Source of the DNA: 20CM-2-65-7 sp963830455
GTDB lineage: Bacteria > Gemmatimonadota > Gemmatimonadetes > Gemmatimonadales > GWC2-71-9
Assembly: GCA_963830455.1 (NCBI GenBank)
Contig: CAWHMT010000004.1
Location: 62,001 to 126,000 of the forward strand
Reading direction: 5' to 3'
Length of the DNA stretch: 64,000 nucleotides
Within the stretch, counting starts at the first letter, position 1; each line of letters starts with the position of its first letter. The notes beneath the pieces are model-generated. The model worked only from the letters and a program-made list of their open reading frames with translations. It was not told the DNA's origin and made no database searches. This document shows positions 56,538 through 64,000 of this stretch, in pieces. The position numbers and the translations under genes are program-made.

Positions 56538-58246
56538 TACCAGAAGATCACGTTGAGAATGGTCGAGACCACCAGAATCGCCACCCCCAGCGTCACGGGC
56601 CGCTTATACCACGCCATGTGGCCCTCCTGCACGCGCGGGGTGAGCGAGTACACGAGCCCCCGCAGTTCCTCGTCGGACTTGGTGCGCTTGGTCATTAGCG
56701 AAACGACGATCGTCGCGATGAAACAGCCGGTCCACGCAAACAGCGCGGTCCAGAAGTTCAGCGCCATTTCGCTGGGGTAGATGTGCAGCGCCGCGCCCAG
56801 GAAGCCGCCTTTGATGCCTGGAGTCGCGCCCTGCGGCATCGTCAATCCGTAGTGCAGCGCAGCAGTGATCGTCCCGGTGAGCAACCCGTAAAACGCCCCG
56901 TGCCCCGTCGAGCGCTTCCAGAACATCCCCAGCAGGAACGTCGCAAACAGCGGTCCGTTCACAAACGAGAACACCAGCTGCAGCATGTCCAGAATGTTGT
57001 TGAACCGCGTCGCCGCGTACGCGGCGACGACGCTGGCGAGAATGCCGAACACCGTCGCGGTATGGCCGACGCGCAGATAATGCCGGTCCGTCTGCCCCGG
57101 GCGGATATACGTCTGATAGATGTCGTACGTCCACACGGTATTGAACGCCGTGACGTTGCCCGCCATCCCCGACATGAACGACGCCATCAAGGCCGTGAGG
57201 CCGAGCCCCAGCAGTCCGGACGGTAGGTAATGACTGAGCAGCATCGGGATGGCCATGTTGTAGTTTGGCTCGCCGTCGTTGCCGATGGGCAGGAATCCAC
57301 CGCGCGTCGCGTGCATGCCGATCGCCAGCATGCCCGGCAGAATCACGAGCGCCGGCATGAGCATCTTCGGGATCGCGGCGATGAGCGGCGTGCGCCGCGC
57401 CGCGGTCATCGACCCCGCGGCCATCGCACGCTGCACGACGAGAAAGTCCGTGCACCAGTAGCCAAACGACAGCGCGAACCCCAGCCCCATCACGAGGCCG
57501 AACCATTCCATCCCCATCGGATTGTGAGCGGGCGAGTCCATGTACTTCCACGAGTGCGTCCACGCGCCCGGCTCGAATCCCGCGTTCGTTGCGACCGTCG
57601 CGAGCTTGGCGGTCAGCCCGCTCCACCCGCCCACGTCCTTGAGGCCGAGCAGCACGAGCGGGAGGAAACCAAGCACGATGAGGAAGAACTGCAGCACTTC
57701 ATTGTAGATCGCCGACCTGAGGCCGCCGAGAAAAATGTACACCAGCACGATCACGCCCGTCACCACGATGCTCGCGTGAAAGTTCCAGCCCAGCACCAGC
57801 TCGAGCAGTTTGGCGAGCGCGTACATCGAGATGCCGGACGAGAAGACCGTCATGATCGCGAACGTGATCGCGTTGAGACCGCGGGTCTTTTCGTCGAAGC
57901 GCAGCTTCAGGTATTCGGGGACCGAGCGCGCGCGCGACCCGTAGTAGAACGGCATCATGAACAGCCCGACGAACACCATCGCGGGCATCGCGCCGACCCA
58001 ATAAAAGTGGCTCGTCATGATGCCATACTTGGCGCCCGACGCCGCCATGCCGATGACTTCCTGGGCGCCCAGGTTGGCCGAGATGAACGCGAGGCCGGCG
58101 ATCCACGCTGGAATCGACCGGCCCGAGAGGAAGAAGTCTTCGCTGCTACGAACGAAGCGTCTCAGTGCCCAGCCGATGCCGAGCACGAAGACGAAATAAG
58201 TGATCAGGATGGCGTAATCGATCCCGCCAAGGCTGATTTGTCGCAG
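56537..58246 (-). CDS. SSS-family sodium:solute symporter
   Basis: A 569-residue, 13-14-helix symporter. Visible: NLGAQEVIGMAASGAKYGIM near residue 65, FLGGLRSAIYNEVLQFF, YWCTDFLVVQRAMAAGSMTA and ALMASFMSGMAGNVTAFNTV. The first helix (IDYAILITYFVFVLGIGWAL) is retained only if translation starts at CTG 58246, directly after the TAA of the plug-lipoprotein gene; GTG 58186 would cut it. Operon with GH3, GH13 and mutarotase suggests a hexose or oligosaccharide substrate. Confidence 0.9.
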   Translation of the reverse strand: MRQISLGGIDYAILITYFVFVLGIGWALRRFVRSSEDFFLSGRSIPAWIAGLAFISANLGAQEVIGMAASGAKYGIMTSHFYWVGAMPAMVFVGLFMMPFYYGSRARSVPEYLKLRFDEKTRGLNAITFAIMTVFSSGISMYALAKLLELVLGWNFHASIVVTGVIVLVYIFLGGLRSAIYNEVLQFFLIVLGFLPLVLLGLKDVGGWSGLTAKLATVATNAGFEPGAWTHSWKYMDSPAHNPMGMEWFGLVMGLGFALSFGYWCTDFLVVQRAMAAGSMTAARRTPLIAAIPKMLMPALVILPGMLAIGMHATRGGFLPIGNDGEPNYNMAIPMLLSHYLPSGLLGLGLTALMASFMSGMAGNVTAFNTVWTYDIYQTYIRPGQTDRHYLRVGHTATVFGILASVVAAYAATRFNNILDMLQLVFSFVNGPLFATFLLGMFWKRSTGHGAFYGLLTGTITAALHYGLTMPQGATPGIKGGFLGAALHIYPSEMALNFWTALFAWTGCFIATIVVSLMTKRTKSDEELRGLVYSLTPRVQEGHMAWYKRPVTLGVAILVVSTILNVIFW

Positions 58247-58675
58247 TTAGTGCGATCCCTTCGTCTTGATTTCAATCACGCCATTGGAGCCGCGCACGCC
58301 GTAGATCGAGGCGTCGGCGCCCTTGAGCGCCCGGATCGACTCGACATCGTTCGGGCTGAGCCACGTCAACGTGCCCCGCTGCACTTCCGTGGGAACGCCG
58401 TCGATGACAAACAGCGGGTCCTGGCCCGACATGAAAGACGTCGGGCCCGCAAAGCGCACGACGATGCCGCCACCGGGTGTGGAATAAACGGTGACTCCGG
58501 AAATCCGGCCCGCCAGCATCTGATCGAGCGACTGCGCGCCCTGCCGCGCCGGTTCATCCGCCGTCACTACGTTCGGGGCCGGCAGGGGCGGTGCCGGCCG
58601 TGGCTCAGGCTCGCTCTTGTTCCCGGAACGGGAGCACGCGAGCAGCACGATGGAGACGATGGCCACAGTTTTCAT
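58247..58675 (-). CDS. Orphan TonB-receptor plug-domain lipoprotein 2
   Basis: A 142-residue lipoprotein (VAIVSIVLLACSRSG, lipid Cys near 14; Pro-rich spacer PEPRPAPPLPAPN) with a lone SusC-type plug: SLDQMLAGRISGVTVYSTPG, GQDPLFVIDGVPTEVQRG, DVESIRALKGADASIYGVRG and SNGVIEIKTK. No barrel. Start ATG 58675 has a G8 run (58679-58686 on the plus strand as C) acting as Shine-Dalgarno. It lies between mutarotase and SSS symporter genes in one operon. Same architecture as 28187-28618. Confidence 0.8.
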   Translation of the reverse strand: MKTVAIVSIVLLACSRSGNKSEPEPRPAPPLPAPNVVTADEPARQGAQSLDQMLAGRISGVTVYSTPGGGIVVRFAGPTSFMSGQDPLFVIDGVPTEVQRGTLTWLSPNDVESIRALKGADASIYGVRGSNGVIEIKTKGSH

Positions 58676-58689
58676 AGGCCCCCCCCTGG

Positions 58690-59520
58690 TCACCTCAATA
58701 TGCCGAATGTGAACACGGTGCGCGACCGGTACTCCGTCCCGGGCCGGAGAATCGTGGACGGAAACGACGGCTGGTTGGGCGAATCGGGAAAGTGCTGCGT
58801 CTCGAGGCATAAACCTCGGCTGTAGCCGGTGTAGAGCTGCATCCCCGGCTCCGTTGTCTGGACGTCGAGCGTCCGACCTGAGCGTGGCTCGACGACCCGT
58901 ACGCCTCCCTTCAACACGAAGTTGTGATCGTAGCTCCCCCCGCGCCGCGATCCGATGGGCGTGAGCGCACGAAAATCGTACGGCGTTCCGGCAACCGGCG
59001 CGCGGACTCCCGTTGGAATCAAATGGTCATCCACAGCCGTGATCGCGTCGGCATCGATCTGCAGTAAGTGATCCCTGACCTCTCCCTCGCCCGCGAGGTT
59101 GAAGTAGCTGTGCTGGGTCAGATTGACCGGCGTGGCCTTGTCCGTCGTCGCGAAGTATTCAGCGATGAGCTCGTTGTTATCGGTGAGCGTATACGTGACC
59201 CGCGCATCCAGATTCCCGGGGTAACCCTCTTCGCCATCCGGGCTCAGGTACCGCAGCTCGACGTTCGCTGCGCCGCACGTCGCACGCCACACGCGCTTAT
59301 CGAATCCGATAACACCCCCGTGCAGATGGTTTGGGCCGTTGTTCGCGGCCAGCCGATACGTCTTCCCGTCGAGCGTGAATTGGGCGTTCGCGATGCGATT
59401 GGCGTATCGGCCCACGATCGCGCCGAGGTAACGCGGATTCGCCGCGTATTCTTCCGGCGTTTCGAACCCCAGCACGACATTGGCGCGGCGGCCGCCGCGA
59501 TCCGGCACCAGCAGCGACAT
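58690..59520 (-). CDS. galM: Aldose 1-epimerase (galactose mutarotase)
   Basis: Interconverts alpha and beta anomers of hexoses released by the neighbouring glycosidases. GalM motifs: ANRIANAQFTLDGKTYRLAA, NNGPNHLHGG (His), LTQHSYFNLAGEG (His) and GLCLETQHFPDSPN (catalytic Glu). The ATG at 59520 gives 276 residues, but the family-typical strand before it (FTISNAHGIAARITNYGGII) is encoded in frame upstream without any ATG, GTG or TTG. So a start is hidden or a base is missing between this gene and the GH13 stop at 59589. Confidence 0.9.
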   Translation of the reverse strand: MSLLVPDRGGRRANVVLGFETPEEYAANPRYLGAIVGRYANRIANAQFTLDGKTYRLAANNGPNHLHGGVIGFDKRVWRATCGAANVELRYLSPDGEEGYPGNLDARVTYTLTDNNELIAEYFATTDKATPVNLTQHSYFNLAGEGEVRDHLLQIDADAITAVDDHLIPTGVRAPVAGTPYDFRALTPIGSRRGGSYDHNFVLKGGVRVVEPRSGRTLDVQTTEPGMQLYTGYSRGLCLETQHFPDSPNQPSFPSTILRPGTEYRSRTVFTFGILR

Positions 59521-59588
59521 GATGATGCCGCCGTAATTGGTGATCCGCGCCGCGATCCCGTGCGCGTTGCTGATGGTAAAAACGTCGG

Positions 59589-61022
59589 CTACGGTCGTTT
59601 GCTCAGCTCGTAGATGTAGGCTCGACGCGGCGCGAGCGTCCGAGCGAGCGGCGTGCGTGACGTGTACTGCGCCGGCAGCGACACGTTGGTCACGTTCGTT
59701 TTCCCGAGATTCGCGACCACCAACACCGCGCGTGTACTGTCAGCGCGGATGTACGCCAGGACAGACTCGTTTCCCGATTCGACCGGGATCAGTTGACCGG
59801 ACCGCAGCGCGCTGTTGGCCGTGCGTTGCGCGCCCAGGCGGCGGTACAGACGCAGCAATGAATTGGGATCGCGATCCTGGGCCGCGACATTGGCGGTGAG
59901 TGAATCGGGCTGCAGCGCTTCCCACGGTTTGCCGCTGGTGAAGCCTGCCGCTGCGCCTGTCGACCAGTGCATCGGCGTGCGCAGGCGCTCATCGGGCTTG
60001 TCACCCGTCATGCCGACCTCTTCACCGTAATAAATGAAGGGGACGCCCGGAAGCGTCATCAGAATGATCGCGGCGAGCTTCGCGCCTGCGACGTCGTTGC
60101 CGAGGAACGTCATCGTGCGCGTCTGATCGTGATTGCGTTGAAACGGCGCCCAGCGCCACGCGGGCTGTGCCGCCTGGAACTGCAGCACCGTCGAAATCAG
60201 CCGGCCCCCCCCCTTCCCCTCGCGTACCGCGTCCATGAGCGCATCGGAAACAGGGAATGCGAAGTACGCGTCGAGCTGGTCGGGATAGTACGTGAGAATG
60301 TTTTCTGCGTTGTCCCAGACCTCGCCGATCGTGTAGGACTTCGGCGCCACGCTGCGGATGTACTGGCCATACTCGCGCAACGCCTTGTGGGTCGCACCCG
60401 TGTTGGCGTTCGAGTCACCCACTTCGATCAAGTGTCGAATGGCATCGAGCCGGAACCCGTCCACGCCCAGTGAATCGAGCCAGTAGCGGGCCACCCACTT
60501 CGCCTCACCCATCACCGCGGGATGTGCGAAGTTCAGATCCGGCATCCCGCTCCAGAACAAGCCGTAGTAGTACTCGTCGCGCACGGGTGATTTGTGCCAG
60601 TTGTTGCCGCCCGTCTTCGACCACAGGAACCAGTTCCGGTGCGGCGCCAGCGTGTCGCGCAACGCTTCCTGGAAGTATGGATGCTCGTTCGACACGTGAT
60701 TCAGCACGAGATCGACCAGCACCTTGATGCCGCGCTCGTGGGCGGCTGCCATGAACGCCTTGAAATCGTCGTTCGTGCCGTAGTCGGGCTCGATCTTGTT
60801 GTAATTCGTGACGTCGTACCCGTGATAGCTCGGCGACTCGGCCACGGGCATCAGCCAGATGCAATCGGCGCCAAGGCCCTTGATGTAGTCGAGCTTCTGC
60901 GTGAGACCGCGCAGGTCGCCGATCCCGTCGCCATCGCTGTCGTAGAACGAGCGCACGAACACTTCGTAGCAGAGCGTTGGCGGCGCCTGCATCAGCGCCG
61001 CGACCAGGATCAAGGTATGCAT
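59589..61022 (-). CDS. GH13 alpha-glucosidase/alpha-amylase-like enzyme
   Basis: A 477-residue exported GH13: short signal MHTLILVAALMQA, then YEVFVRSFYDSDGDGIGDLR, region I DLVLNHVSNEH, region II GVDGFRLDAIRHLIE (nucleophile Asp), region III IGEVWDNAE (acid/base Glu) and region IV FQRNHDQTR. The QKLDYIKGLG block fits the oligo-1,6-glucosidase/neopullulanase-like groups. ATG 61022 overlaps the GH3 end by 13 bases; the longer frame is GH3 sequence. A nine-C run (60205-60213) encodes GKGGGR in frame. Confidence 0.93.
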   Translation of the reverse strand: MHTLILVAALMQAPPTLCYEVFVRSFYDSDGDGIGDLRGLTQKLDYIKGLGADCIWLMPVAESPSYHGYDVTNYNKIEPDYGTNDDFKAFMAAAHERGIKVLVDLVLNHVSNEHPYFQEALRDTLAPHRNWFLWSKTGGNNWHKSPVRDEYYYGLFWSGMPDLNFAHPAVMGEAKWVARYWLDSLGVDGFRLDAIRHLIEVGDSNANTGATHKALREYGQYIRSVAPKSYTIGEVWDNAENILTYYPDQLDAYFAFPVSDALMDAVREGKGGGRLISTVLQFQAAQPAWRWAPFQRNHDQTRTMTFLGNDVAGAKLAAIILMTLPGVPFIYYGEEVGMTGDKPDERLRTPMHWSTGAAAGFTSGKPWEALQPDSLTANVAAQDRDPNSLLRLYRRLGAQRTANSALRSGQLIPVESGNESVLAYIRADSTRAVLVVANLGKTNVTNVSLPAQYTSRTPLARTLAPRRAYIYELSKRP

Positions 61023-63154
61023 TCGAAGCTCGCCTCGAGTCCTTCGGCAGAGTTTGGACCGACGTAAACACGGAACATCCCAGGCTCCACGACCGGCTTC
61101 ATGTCCAGGCCAATGAACCACAGGTCCTTGACCGCCACGCGCAAGGTGACTGTCCGCGACTCGTTCGGCTTGAGCGTGACCCGCTGGAACGCTTTGAGCT
61201 CGCGCACCGGCCTACTCACGCTCGCCACTTCGTCGCGCACGTAGAGCTGCACGACCTCCGTGCCCTCACGCGAGCCCGTGTTCGCGACCGTGACCGTCGC
61301 GGTCACGGTGTCGCTCACGCGCGCGCGCGCGGTGCTGAGCCGCAGGTCGCGATAGGCAAACGTCGTGTACGAGAGACCGAATCCAAACGGATACCGCGGG
61401 TCGTTGGAAACGTCGAGGTATTTGGACGAGTACTTGTTCTGAGGCTGCATCGGCCGGCCGGTGTTGCGATGGTTGTAGTACAGCGGCACCTGGCCGAGCG
61501 CGCGCGGGAACGTCACCGGCAACCGGCCGCTCGGGTTGTAGTCGCCGAACAGCACATCGGCGGTCGCATTCCCCGCCTCGACTCCCAGGAACCATGTCTC
61601 GACGATCGCCGGCACGTGTTCGGCCGCCCATTCGAAGATCAGGGGCCGGCCGTTCATGAGCACGAGGACGACCGGCGTGCCGGTGGCGGCGACCGCTTCG
61701 AGGAGCTGCTGCTGCACACCCGGCAATCCGATCGAGGCACGGCTCGCGGCTTCGCCACTCATCTCGGCGCGCTCGCCGAGGACGAGGATCGCCACTTTCG
61801 CCTGCTTCGCGGCAGCGACAGCTGCCGCAAACCCGGCCGTCGACGTGTCCTCGATACCCGCTCCCTGCGCGTACGACACCTGCGTGCCGGCCGGCAGCTT
61901 TGCCTTGATCCCCTGCAGCACGGTTACGACGTCCTCGGCTCGGCCCTGCGTGTGCCAGGGGCCGAGCGGCTCTTCCTTATTGTCAGCAAGAGGGCCGATG
62001 ACGGCGATCGCAGTCGACTTGGCGAGCGGCAGCAGCGAGCGCTCGTTCTTCAGTAGGACGATCGATTCACCGGAAACACGACGGGCCAAGGCGCGCAGCT
62101 CCGCAGCGGCCGGCGCGGTGCGCGCGCGATACGGATCGCGGAACAGGCCGAGCCGCATCTTGGCGCGCAGGATCCGCATCACTGCCGAATCCACGACCGC
62201 CATCGGAATCCGGCCCGAGCGAACGAGCGCCGCCATCGAGTCGCTCGCGTAGATGCTGCTCATCATGTCCATGTCCACGCCCGCCGTCAGCGCGCGCCGT
62301 CCCGCTTCGGCCGGCGATCCCGCGACGCCGTGGGAAATCAGCTCGGCGACGGATGTCCAGTCGCTCACGACGAAGCCGGGGAATCTCCACTCGCGCCGCA
62401 GCACCGTATCGGTGAGCCAGGCGTTGCCCGAAGCAGGAACGCCGGAGATGTCGTTGAATGCCGACATGACACTCGCGACACCGGCATCCACGGCCGCCTT
62501 GAACGGCGGGAGGTACAGCTCGCGCATCGTGCGCTCGGAAATCTCGGTTTCGTTGTATTCCCTCCCCGCCTCCGAGGCGCCATAGCCGGCGAAATGTTTT
62601 ACGGTGGCAAAGATCGTCTGCTGAAAGCCCCGCACGCGCGCGGCGGCCATGAGCGATCCCAGATACGGATCCTCACCTGCCCCTTCAGCGATTCGTCCCC
62701 AGCGCGGATCGCGCGCGATGTCGACCATGGGCGCGTAGGTCCAGCTGAGCCCCGCGGCCGCTGCTTCCAGCCCTGCGGCGCGGGCGGTCGCTTCGGCGGC
62801 TTCGGGGTCGAACGCGCTGGCTTCGCCGAGGGGAATCGGAAAGATCGTGCGATACCCATGGATCACGTCGAGACCGAACAGCAGCGGGATCTTGAGCCGC
62901 GACTCCGTGACGGCGATGCGCTGCACCGGGGTGGTGTTTTCCGCCCCGATCACGTTGAATAGGCCGCCCAGTTTTCCGGCCCGCACCAGCTGCAGCTGCG
63001 GCGGCGAGGCGCGCCCGTCCGCCGACAGGAGATTGAGCTGGCCGAGCTTTTCTTCGAGCGTCATTTGCCGCAGGAGGGAGTCGAGATTCTGTGCGGCTGC
63101 CGCGCCTGAATAGATGAAGAGGGCAGCCAGGACCGTGGTGTAGCGATGCAACAT
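61010..63154 (-). CDS. bglX: GH3 beta-glucosidase, BglX-like
   Basis: A 714-residue periplasmic GH3 enzyme. Signal MLHRYTTVLAALFIYSGAAA, then LRQMTLEEKLGQLNLLSAD; the barrel has APMVDIARDPRWGRIAEGAG, TVKHFAGYG and the nucleophile segment GFVVSDWTSVAEL. The second alpha/beta domain (NERSLLPLAKSTAIAVIGPL) and a C-terminal fibronectin-like domain follow (PFGFGLSYTTFAYRDLRLS). Domain order and length match BglX. First gene of the leftward operon; divergent from the partial TonB receptor. Confidence 0.95.
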   Translation of the reverse strand: MLHRYTTVLAALFIYSGAAAAQNLDSLLRQMTLEEKLGQLNLLSADGRASPPQLQLVRAGKLGGLFNVIGAENTTPVQRIAVTESRLKIPLLFGLDVIHGYRTIFPIPLGEASAFDPEAAEATARAAGLEAAAAGLSWTYAPMVDIARDPRWGRIAEGAGEDPYLGSLMAAARVRGFQQTIFATVKHFAGYGASEAGREYNETEISERTMRELYLPPFKAAVDAGVASVMSAFNDISGVPASGNAWLTDTVLRREWRFPGFVVSDWTSVAELISHGVAGSPAEAGRRALTAGVDMDMMSSIYASDSMAALVRSGRIPMAVVDSAVMRILRAKMRLGLFRDPYRARTAPAAAELRALARRVSGESIVLLKNERSLLPLAKSTAIAVIGPLADNKEEPLGPWHTQGRAEDVVTVLQGIKAKLPAGTQVSYAQGAGIEDTSTAGFAAAVAAAKQAKVAILVLGERAEMSGEAASRASIGLPGVQQQLLEAVAATGTPVVLVLMNGRPLIFEWAAEHVPAIVETWFLGVEAGNATADVLFGDYNPSGRLPVTFPRALGQVPLYYNHRNTGRPMQPQNKYSSKYLDVSNDPRYPFGFGLSYTTFAYRDLRLSTARARVSDTVTATVTVANTGSREGTEVVQLYVRDEVASVSRPVRELKAFQRVTLKPNESRTVTLRVAVKDLWFIGLDMKPVVEPGMFRVYVGPNSAEGLEASFECIP

Positions 63155-63287
63155 AGGACGGAGTCTCCGGTATCCAGGGATCGGGAGACTGGAAAGCTAC
63201 GGCGCAAAACGAGACGGCGTGAAGCCCTAGCGGGGCCCGGGACAGGCTGGGCAACTTACGGCCACTGACTCCTACGGGGATCGTTCT
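63155..63287. promoter_or_regulatory. Divergent intergenic region, bglX / TonB receptor
   Basis: 133 bases without a gene. GGGG precedes the receptor ATG. No clear -35/-10 or operator was seen. Confidence 0.3.
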
Positions 63288-64000
63288 ATGTGGCGTCGCC
63301 ATCTTCTGTGGTTCGCTTCCGTCAGCCTGTTTCTCCTTCCTCTTACGCTCAGCGCACAGACAACGACCGGCACGATTCGCGGCTACGTCAAAGACCAGAA
63401 TGGCGCGGGGGTGGACGGCGCCCAAGTCCGGGCGCGTCAAACCACAACGGGGGTGGAACGCTCGACCACCACGCGTTCGGACGGATCCTACGTCATGCCG
63501 GGGTTGGCGCCCGCGACCTATGACTTAGCCATCCGGCAGGTTGGATTTTCGCCGGTGCAGCGTCAGGTGGTCGTTCAGATCGGCGCCACGCAAGTCGTCG
63601 ATTTCACGCTGCAAGCCGGTGCTCTCGAGCTGCAGGCGGTCACCGTCGAAGCAGCCCCGACGATCGAGATGCGTACCTCGGAACTCGCCACGAACATCAC
63701 ACCGCAGCAGATCGAGCAGCTGCCCACCGTGAGCCGAAACTTTCTCGACCTGGCCGTGCTGGCTCCTGGCGTTACAGTGTCGGAGGATCGCATTAACGCA
63801 ACCGGGACCCGGACGTTCAGCGCCGGTGGGGCCAGCCCGAACCAGTCGAACATTTTCGTAGACGGCTCGAGCCTGAAGAACGATCTGACGGGGGGGGGCG
63901 TCGCCGGTCAGGACGCGAGCCGCGGGAATCCGTTCCCGCGGAACGCGATCCAGGAGTACCGAGTCATCACCCAGAACTTCAAGGCGGAGTATCAGAAGTC
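63288..64000 (+). CDS. TonB-dependent receptor with carboxypeptidase-regulatory-like N-terminus, partial
   Basis: First 237 residues of an outer-membrane receptor that runs off the window. Signal LFLLPLTLSAQ, then TTGTIRGYVKDQNGAGVDGA (carboxypeptidase-regulatory-like domain at about 25-105), then the plug: PQQIEQLPTVSRNFLDLAVL, APGVTVSEDRINATG, NQSNIFVDGSSLKNDL and AIQEYRVITQNFKAEYQK. This is the Oar-like type (IDxLP-SRNF pattern) rather than SusC. A nine-G run lies at 63890-63898 in frame. Confidence 0.92.
   Translation, partial: MWRRHLLWFASVSLFLLPLTLSAQTTTGTIRGYVKDQNGAGVDGAQVRARQTTTGVERSTTTRSDGSYVMPGLAPATYDLAIRQVGFSPVQRQVVVQIGATQVVDFTLQAGALELQAVTVEAAPTIEMRTSELATNITPQQIEQLPTVSRNFLDLAVLAPGVTVSEDRINATGTRTFSAGGASPNQSNIFVDGSSLKNDLTGGGVAGQDASRGNPFPRNAIQEYRVITQNFKAEYQK

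Noticed and set aside
56537..58675. Plug-lipoprotein and SSS symporter as one fused protein read through the TAA at 58247-58249
   Set aside because: The two are in the same phase, but TAA is not a recoding signal and a CTG start with a Shine-Dalgarno-like AAGGGA explains the layout.
1..64000. CRISPR arrays, tRNA and rRNA genes, insertion sequences and phage genes
   Set aside because: None was recognised by eye: no regularly spaced direct repeats, no cloverleaf-like CCA-ended segments, no transposase or integrase motifs. A tRNA scan would be needed to exclude tRNAs fully.

Overview
The window is high-GC, densely packed bacterial DNA with almost no intergenic space. It combines SusC/SusD (RagA/RagB) outer-membrane pairs, several glycoside hydrolases, large FG-GAP/VCBS (CRTAC1/ASPIC-UnbV) proteins with a multihaem cytochrome, and SSS sodium symporters. 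Bacteroidota-type glycan uptake in a GC-rich genome suggests Gemmatimonadota; this is inferred from gene content, as there is no rRNA or other marker gene here. No tRNA, rRNA, CRISPR array or recognisable transposase was seen, and no gap between genes exceeds about 140 bases. About a dozen conserved genes carry one-base frame breaks, so the sequence is either error-bearing (long-read assembly) or contains many decaying genes; broken genes are annotated across the break.

Region 1 (1-8.5 kb): a leftward operon DUF2203 / 4-TM membrane protein / multicopper oxidase; a CBS-domain gene flanked by inverted copies of a ~65 bp repeat; a leftward operon nadE / acyl-CoA thioesterase / patatin; a fluoride riboswitch with crcB and DUF190; an APC permease; and a small outer-membrane beta-barrel. 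Region 2 (8.6-19.9 kb) is a trehalose/alpha-glucan block: membrane-sensor-fused OtsA, OtsB and GH15 rightward, then leftward TupA-like lipoprotein, GH37 trehalase lipoprotein, SGLT-type symporter and a six-hairpin glycosidase. Five further copies of the 65 bp repeat sit here, and some supply gene starts and ends.

Region 3 (20-42.1 kb): SusC/SusD pair 1 followed by a giant CRTAC1 lipoprotein, an orphan TonB-plug lipoprotein, GH97, then a membrane multihaem cytochrome with three more FG-GAP/TPR/ASPIC proteins. Region 4 (42-43 kb): a two-gene AhpD/CMD unit in which the second gene reads through an in-frame TGA exactly at the second position of its CxxC motif, with a SECIS-like hairpin, which makes it a strong selenoprotein candidate.

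Region 5 (43-64 kb) is a polysaccharide-utilisation locus: rightward operon SusC2/SusD2/GH13 amylase/GH2/penicillin-acylase-like/GH-A glycosidase, meeting a leftward operon GH3/GH13/galactose mutarotase/orphan TonB-plug lipoprotein/SSS symporter/small membrane protein. It ends in a truncated TonB-dependent receptor. Together these would capture oligosaccharides at the surface (SusCD), cleave them (GH13, GH97, GH2, GH3, trehalase) and import the sugars with sodium symporters.
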